Positions 6,437-10,078 of a stretch of 10,078 nucleotides of DNA are shown here, in pieces. The position numbers were made by a program, and so were the translations under genes. The notes beneath the pieces were generated by a model. It saw only the letters and a list, made by a program, of their open reading frames with translations. It made no database searches and was not told where the DNA came from. How positions within the stretch are numbered: the first letter of the stretch is position 1; every line of letters starts with the position of its first letter. The stretch comes from Parachlamydiaceae bacterium. Its GTDB lineage: Bacteria; Chlamydiota; Chlamydiia; Chlamydiales; Parachlamydiaceae. Where the stretch lies: the NCBI GenBank assembly GCA_013817115.1, contig JACDDG010000059.1:1-10078 (forward strand), in the 5' to 3' direction.

Positions 6437-7875
6437 ATTCTATTATCAATCTTACCGATATCCTCGCCATCAGCCCGTTACTTCTATTATTAGGCGGAGG
6501 GTTACTCTTAATTTTATTGGAAAGCTTCTTCCCTGCCACCGCAAAAAAAATTGCATCAATAGTCACACTCACGACTTTAGGACTAGCTCTTTTAGCAGCT
6601 TTCATGGCACCGGTGGATCACAATCCTTATTTTACGCGTTGGCTCTACTTTGACCCCTTAGCACGATTTTTTTCGCTATTATTCATCAGTGTTGGAATTG
6701 CCACGACGTTGCTTTCTGTACCATTTTTTAAAGAATTCGATGCCTCCCCTAGCGAATACTTTTTTCTAATGCTCTCAGCACTTTTTGGATTGATATTGAT
6801 AGGGAGTGCTGCAGATTTCCTGACTTTATTTCTAGGCTTAGAAACACTTTCGATAGCTCTCTACATTTTGTGTGGATACATCAAACATTGGACACGTTCT
6901 CGGGAGGCCTCAACTAAATATTTCCTGATGGGAGCTTTAGCTGCTTCCTTCCTATTGTATGGCATTGCTTTACTGTACGGTGCTACAGGAACGACGCGTT
7001 TTTCAGAATTACTCCCTAGCTATCAAGCTCTCGCATCGACTTCTGACAAGGCGCTATTTTTTGGTGGAATTGCTTTTATTACTTTAGGACTAGCTTTCAA
7101 AGCTGCCATTGTTCCACTTCACTTATGGGCGCCTGACGTATATGACGGGGCACCCACCCCAGTAACAGCTTTCATGGCAGTAGCAACAAAAATCGGAGCT
7201 TTCGCAGCATTCATTCGTGTATTCATGTTGGCTATTCCGGACTTCAATCCTATCTGGAATCAAAGCATTGCCATGCTTGCCTATCCGACCCTCATCTACG
7301 CAAATTACGTTGCGTTACGTCAGACACAGCTTCGCAGATTTTTTGCTTATTCCGGGATTTCACATGCTGGATTTTTACTTATTCCGCTTGCAGTCGGCGG
7401 AGAAAACGCTTTAACAGCACTTTTATTTTATTTTGTTATTTATGCATTAGCTACCCTTGGATGCTTTGCTGTGCTGGCGTTTCTCGATAAGAAAGAAGAA
7501 GGGGTGATGTTTAGTGACTTAAATGGGCTATATAGTAGATCACCACTATTAGCTTTAATTTTCTCTTTTGGTTTGCTTACGCTTGCCGGCATACCGCCTA
7601 CAGCAGGGTTTATTGCTAAATTCTACGTTTTCAAAGTAGCCTTTGAAGCAGGTTTTTATGGCTTAGTGGTTGCTGGGCTATTGACGACTATCCTTTCAGC
7701 CTTCTACTATTTGCGTTTGATTGGGCTAATGTTTAGCAAGGAACACATGACTGATGAAGCATCACCAGAACATTCATTTCCGGCGATGAGCGTAGCTGCC
7801 TTTTGTTTAGTGGCCCTTGTGGCTTTATCCGTGTATCCGGAGCCGATTCTTGCATTGCTAGGTCAAATTACGTGA
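6433..7875 (+). CDS. nuoN: NADH-quinone oxidoreductase subunit N (antiporter-like proton pump)
   Basis: NuoN (ND2 homologue) is the proximal antiporter-like proton-pumping subunit. The conserved charged residues are all visible: E137 in LGLETLSIALYIL, K162 in STKYFLMGA, K223 in LAFKAAIVPLHLWAPDVY, H230 in the same stretch, K253 in VATKIGAFA, and K396 in PPTAGFIAKFYVF. They correspond to E133, K158, K217, K247 and K395 of Escherichia coli. The length of 480 residues matches the usual 485 or so. GTG 6433 overlaps the nuoM stop by four bases and has a strong ribosome binding site. It is the last gene of the cluster, as is usual for nuo operons, and ends 26 bases before the end of the opposing minus-strand gene. 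Confidence 0.97.
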   Translation: MNSIINLTDILAISPLLLLLGGGLLLILLESFFPATAKKIASIVTLTTLGLALLAAFMAPVDHNPYFTRWLYFDPLARFFSLLFISVGIATTLLSVPFFKEFDASPSEYFFLMLSALFGLILIGSAADFLTLFLGLETLSIALYILCGYIKHWTRSREASTKYFLMGALAASFLLYGIALLYGATGTTRFSELLPSYQALASTSDKALFFGGIAFITLGLAFKAAIVPLHLWAPDVYDGAPTPVTAFMAVATKIGAFAAFIRVFMLAIPDFNPIWNQSIAMLAYPTLIYANYVALRQTQLRRFFAYSGISHAGFLLIPLAVGGENALTALLFYFVIYALATLGCFAVLAFLDKKEEGVMFSDLNGLYSRSPLLALIFSFGLLTLAGIPPTAGFIAKFYVFKVAFEAGFYGLVVAGLLTTILSAFYYLRLIGLMFSKEHMTDEASPEHSFPAMSVAAFCLVALVALSVYPEPILALLGQIT

Positions 7876-7901
7876 GCATGTAGCACATTATTCACCTTGC
7901 A

Positions 7902-9701
7902 TTAACTTTTTAAAGCAAATTTAGCAATTTCAAGGTAAGCATCTAGTTGAAGAATGGGGTCTTCTATGCTATTAGCAATTTCTTTAGCAGCGATAAGAGT
8001 ATGTTGGTGAGCTTCAGCTTTGATAATTTCTCGTAAAGCTAATTGTCGATAATGATGGTCTTCTATCTTTTTTAGTGTTTGTTTCGCTTGGCTTAGGCAA
8101 TTTAAGGCTTCCGCTTTTAAAATTTGAAATAAAATATCGCATCTGTTTGGCGATATTTTAGATTGGTATGGTAACATTGAGGAGTTGTTAATGTTTTCTG
8201 CCAAACGTTTTGCTAAGCTAAAATCATGTTTAGGATCTACTTTTGCAATTTCAATGAAAGCTTGCACCCGAATATAAAGATCTTTTATTTCTAATGCTGT
8301 TTGCACTGCATTTGCTAAGTCATATTGAACTTCAACTTTTACAATTTCCAAAAATCCAAACTTTTGATTATCATCATGCAGATTTTTTACCTCCTCTTTA
8401 GCCATATTCATATCATGATTAATATCAATTGATGCAATCCTTAAAAAAAATTCTATTTTATTATACAGTGCTCTAGGAATTTCATGTGTGTGAAATATAG
8501 CTTGAGTCAAATCATGCTCATGCTCAGGATCAGCTTTTGCTATTTCAATATATGCTTCTGTTTTACTCACAGGATCTTCTATATGAGCGGTCTCACGGGC
8601 TAGGTTTAAATCATGCAGAACTTCCACTTTAACTATCTCTAAAAGGGCTAGAGATTTAAATTTAGAATCCTGAATACTTTGAGTAAACTTCTTAGCGTTT
8701 GCTAAATCATAAAAAGCTTCAACTTTAACAATTTCGTAAAAACTTTGTGATTGGCATTCGACATTTTGAATATCTTGAGCTATTTTTTTTACTTGACTTA
8801 AATCATGCTCAGGATCAACTTTAGCCACTTCTAATAAACATATTATTTGACAGAAGAAATTATTCAAAAGAATATTTGGTCTATGAACAGCCGTTGCTTT
8901 TGCTCTTTCTAGATCAATTTGACATTCAACTTTTACAATTTCTAATTGAGCTAAAGATTTAATGAAGAACTGATCACTTAGGAATGACAAAGCTTCCTTT
9001 GCACGCTTTAAGCAAAAATGAGGCTCTTTTTTCGCAATTTTGACAGAAGCATAAACAATATTTGAAGCGTCATGGGTGTTTTGCAAAGTCTTTTTAGCTT
9101 CAATTAAATTATGACAGACTTCAACAGCGATGATTTTTTTAAAAGCGTCTGATTTTTTTTTTCTATCTTTAATTTCAAGGGCAATATTTTTAGCCCGAGC
9201 TAAACATGTTGCTATAAAAATATTATTTTGGATTATGACATCGTTTCTAACTAGCTGATGCCAAGACATGTTAAGTTCCATAATCCGAGCTATTTTGGCT
9301 ACAGAAAGATTCTTCAGCATAAATTTTACGACATCAATAGGTATTGGAGTTCCAAACTTAGGTAATAGTTTTTCCTCAGCGACCAAATCTTTATTATTTG
9401 GTTTAGGTAGATCTGTTTGAAGGATGGCCAATCGTTTAACCTCTCTACCTGTAAACAAATTTCGGACATTTTTAAACATTAAGCTTATTCCGCAAGAAAA
9501 GATTACAGCAAAAACTCCTAATGCGAACTTACCAATGGTCATTGAGTATATTTCTCTTTTCTCTAAAAGAATGTAAGTTTTTCCATTGGATTTAACCAAT
9601 TTATTTTTTGAGCTAAATTTTTTACATTCTGACCATGAACTAAGCTTAGAAAGTTCCAATTGAAAGTGAATGTCATCATTTATCGGTTCAAAATGAGGCA
9701 T
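7902..9701 (-). CDS. Repeat protein with one hydrophobic segment, an F-box-like segment and about 13 helical repeats; candidate host-directed effector
   Basis: I do not recognise a named family for the whole protein (599 residues). Order of parts: polar N-terminus; one strongly hydrophobic stretch at about residues 55-76, then a basic segment ending near residue 90; an F-box-like stretch at about 119-155 (PIPIDVVKFMLKNLS, then LNMSW), with the Pro/Asp, Leu and Trp positions expected of F-boxes; then repeats to the end. The repeat core is LEIVKVE-x3-DL-x2-A, closing in I-x-D. Cores recur at E194, E226, E259, D296, E328, E360, D391, D426, E457, D489, E531, E563 and about 596, mostly 31-33 apart, which suggests stacked helix pairs like TPR or HEAT folds. 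ATG 9701 has AAAGGA six bases upstream. The gene is visibly more AT-rich than the nuo genes. F-boxes recruit SKP1 to ubiquitin ligases in eukaryotes, so a secreted adaptor role is an inference. It may instead be an inclusion- or envelope-membrane protein. Confidence 0.88.
   Translation of the reverse strand: MPHFEPINDDIHFQLELSKLSSWSECKKFSSKNKLVKSNGKTYILLEKREIYSMTIGKFALGVFAVIFSCGISLMFKNVRNLFTGREVKRLAILQTDLPKPNNKDLVAEEKLLPKFGTPIPIDVVKFMLKNLSVAKIARIMELNMSWHQLVRNDVIIQNNIFIATCLARAKNIALEIKDRKKKSDAFKKIIAVEVCHNLIEAKKTLQNTHDASNIVYASVKIAKKEPHFCLKRAKEALSFLSDQFFIKSLAQLEIVKVECQIDLERAKATAVHRPNILLNNFFCQIICLLEVAKVDPEHDLSQVKKIAQDIQNVECQSQSFYEIVKVEAFYDLANAKKFTQSIQDSKFKSLALLEIVKVEVLHDLNLARETAHIEDPVSKTEAYIEIAKADPEHEHDLTQAIFHTHEIPRALYNKIEFFLRIASIDINHDMNMAKEEVKNLHDDNQKFGFLEIVKVEVQYDLANAVQTALEIKDLYIRVQAFIEIAKVDPKHDFSLAKRLAENINNSSMLPYQSKISPNRCDILFQILKAEALNCLSQAKQTLKKIEDHHYRQLALREIIKAEAHQHTLIAAKEIANSIEDPILQLDAYLEIAKFALKS
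7905..9203 (-). repeat. Array of degenerate coding repeats, about 96 bases per unit
   Basis: Residues from about 167 to the end of the minus-strand protein consist of about 13 helical repeats, so the DNA carries a diverged tandem array with a period near 96 bases. At the DNA level the plus strand shows recurring variants of CAACTTTTACAATTTC near 8333, 8720 and 8930. One spacing is 42 residues (D489 to E531) and another 37 (E259 to D296), which points to insertions between units. Confidence 0.85.
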
Positions 9702-9707
9702 GGGCAG

Positions 9708-9713
9708 TCCTTT
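9708..9713 (-). promoter_or_regulatory. Ribosome binding site of the minus-strand repeat protein
   Basis: On the minus strand AAAGGA ends six bases before ATG 9701. It supports this start over the next in-frame ATG at 9542 (residue 54), which would delete the polar N-terminus. Confidence 0.75.
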
Positions 9714-9777
9714 ATAAAATCTTATTAATAAAATAATATGACGAGCTTAGAAAAAAAGAAAATGATTTCTTGGTAAA

Positions 9778-9809
9778 ATTATACTAGCAATTAAGTTAGT
9801 TTAATTCAA
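9778..9809 (-). promoter_or_regulatory. Possible promoter of the minus-strand repeat protein
   Basis: The minus strand has a perfect TATAAT at 9783-9778, about 75 bases before the start codon. A partial -35-like TTGAAT lies at 9809-9804, but the spacer of 20 bases is longer than the ideal 17. The surrounding region 9702-9839 is very AT-rich and contains no gene, so chance matches are possible. Confidence 0.4.
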
Positions 9810-9839
9810 ATCAATTCCTACGCTTTTTTATAGTTTATT

Positions 9840-9968
9840 TTATAATCCTTGAGTCTTATGTACAGTCATCTTTGTCAGCTGATTCATCAATTCGGGAAGT
9901 TGGGTCAGCTGGTTGTTGACAAGATTGAGTTTTTCTAGTAAACTTTCGATGAACCTCGTTAGGTTCAT
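9840..9968 (-). pseudogene. Remnant of a leucine-rich-repeat gene
   Basis: A 42-codon frame from ATG 9968 to TAA 9840 contains LNLVNNQLTQLPELM followed by NQLTKM, which fits the LRR pattern LxLxxNxLTxLPExxxxLTxL. Only about one and a half repeats are present. The frame stays open upstream to about 10049, but that part shows no LRR pattern and is preceded by a TAG. There is no convincing ribosome binding site. A separate frame at 10078-10034 (beginning LRIHLNNL) is weakly LRR-like too, which would fit a frameshifted relic. LRR genes with F-boxes are expanded in Protochlamydia and Neochlamydia, so this is probably the decayed end of such a gene. A real small protein is less likely. Confidence 0.55.
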
Positions 9969-9980
9969 AAAAATTATGAA
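9949..9980. repeat. Two overlapping inverted repeats
   Basis: Bases 9949-9956 pair perfectly with 9961-9968 (8-bp stem, loop CGTT). Bases 9964-9970 pair perfectly with 9974-9980 (7-bp stem, loop AAA). The two share 9964-9968, so only one can form at a time. They lie at the start of the LRR remnant; its ATG is inside the first stem. No U-run follows on either strand, so a simple intrinsic terminator is unlikely. Confidence 0.6.
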
Positions 9981-10078
9981 AAATGAAAACAGTGCAATTT
10001 GAAAATCAAAGTTAAAATAGATCTGATTAGGAATTAAAGTAAAAGTGAGCTATCAAGATTATTCAGGTGGATCCGGAG

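Noticed and set aside
7872..7895. Terminator hairpin after nuoN (GTGA pairing with TCAC)
   Set aside because: Only four base pairs, a long loop and no T-run follow.
10061..10078. Minus-strand C-terminus reading PDPPE then stop at the right edge
   Set aside because: Only five codons are visible, and the other two frames are equally possible, so no gene end can be called.

Overview
The window holds the distal half of a respiratory complex I operon, nuoH-I-J-K-L-M-N, on the plus strand (about 722-7875). It is followed, in convergent orientation, by one long repeat protein on the minus strand (7902-9701) with features of a host-directed effector. Both ends of the window are gene-poor. The left 721 bases hold no gene I can defend. 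The right 377 bases hold an AT-rich promoter region and a relic of a leucine-rich-repeat (LRR) gene.

Organism: the most likely source is an amoeba-associated environmental chlamydia of the Parachlamydiaceae (Protochlamydia/Neochlamydia/Parachlamydia type). This is an inference. It rests on three things seen together: a proton-pumping NDH-1 (Chlamydiaceae proper lack it and use Na+-NQR), an AT-rich gene for a protein with an F-box-like segment and many helical repeats, and a decayed LRR fragment. F-box and LRR families are known to be greatly expanded in Protochlamydia and Neochlamydia. No rRNA or other phylogenetic marker is present to settle the matter.

Layout: 1-721, apparent non-coding or decayed sequence with a 29-base pure pyrimidine run and a weakly supported expression signal for nuoH. 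722-7875, seven nuo genes with gaps of 13, 14, 5, 3 and 40 bases and one 4-base overlap (nuoM/nuoN), so very probably one transcript with translational coupling. Four of the seven genes (nuoH, nuoK, nuoM, nuoN) appear to start with GTG. 7876-7901, a 26-base convergent gap with no clear terminator. 7902-9701 (minus), a 599-residue protein with one hydrophobic segment, an F-box-like segment and about 13 helical repeats of roughly 32 residues. 9702-9839, its probable promoter region. 9840-9968 (minus), the LRR relic.

How the genes work together: NuoH carries the quinone-site membrane subunit, NuoI passes electrons through two [4Fe-4S] clusters, and NuoJ, K, L, M and N form the membrane proton-pumping arm. 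The lysines, glutamates and histidines of the proton path that I checked in NuoK, L, M and N are all present, so the arm looks functional. The NADH-oxidising module (NuoE/F/G) and NuoA-D are not in the window and do not lie directly upstream, so they must be elsewhere if the enzyme is complete. The minus-strand protein has no evident functional link to complex I.
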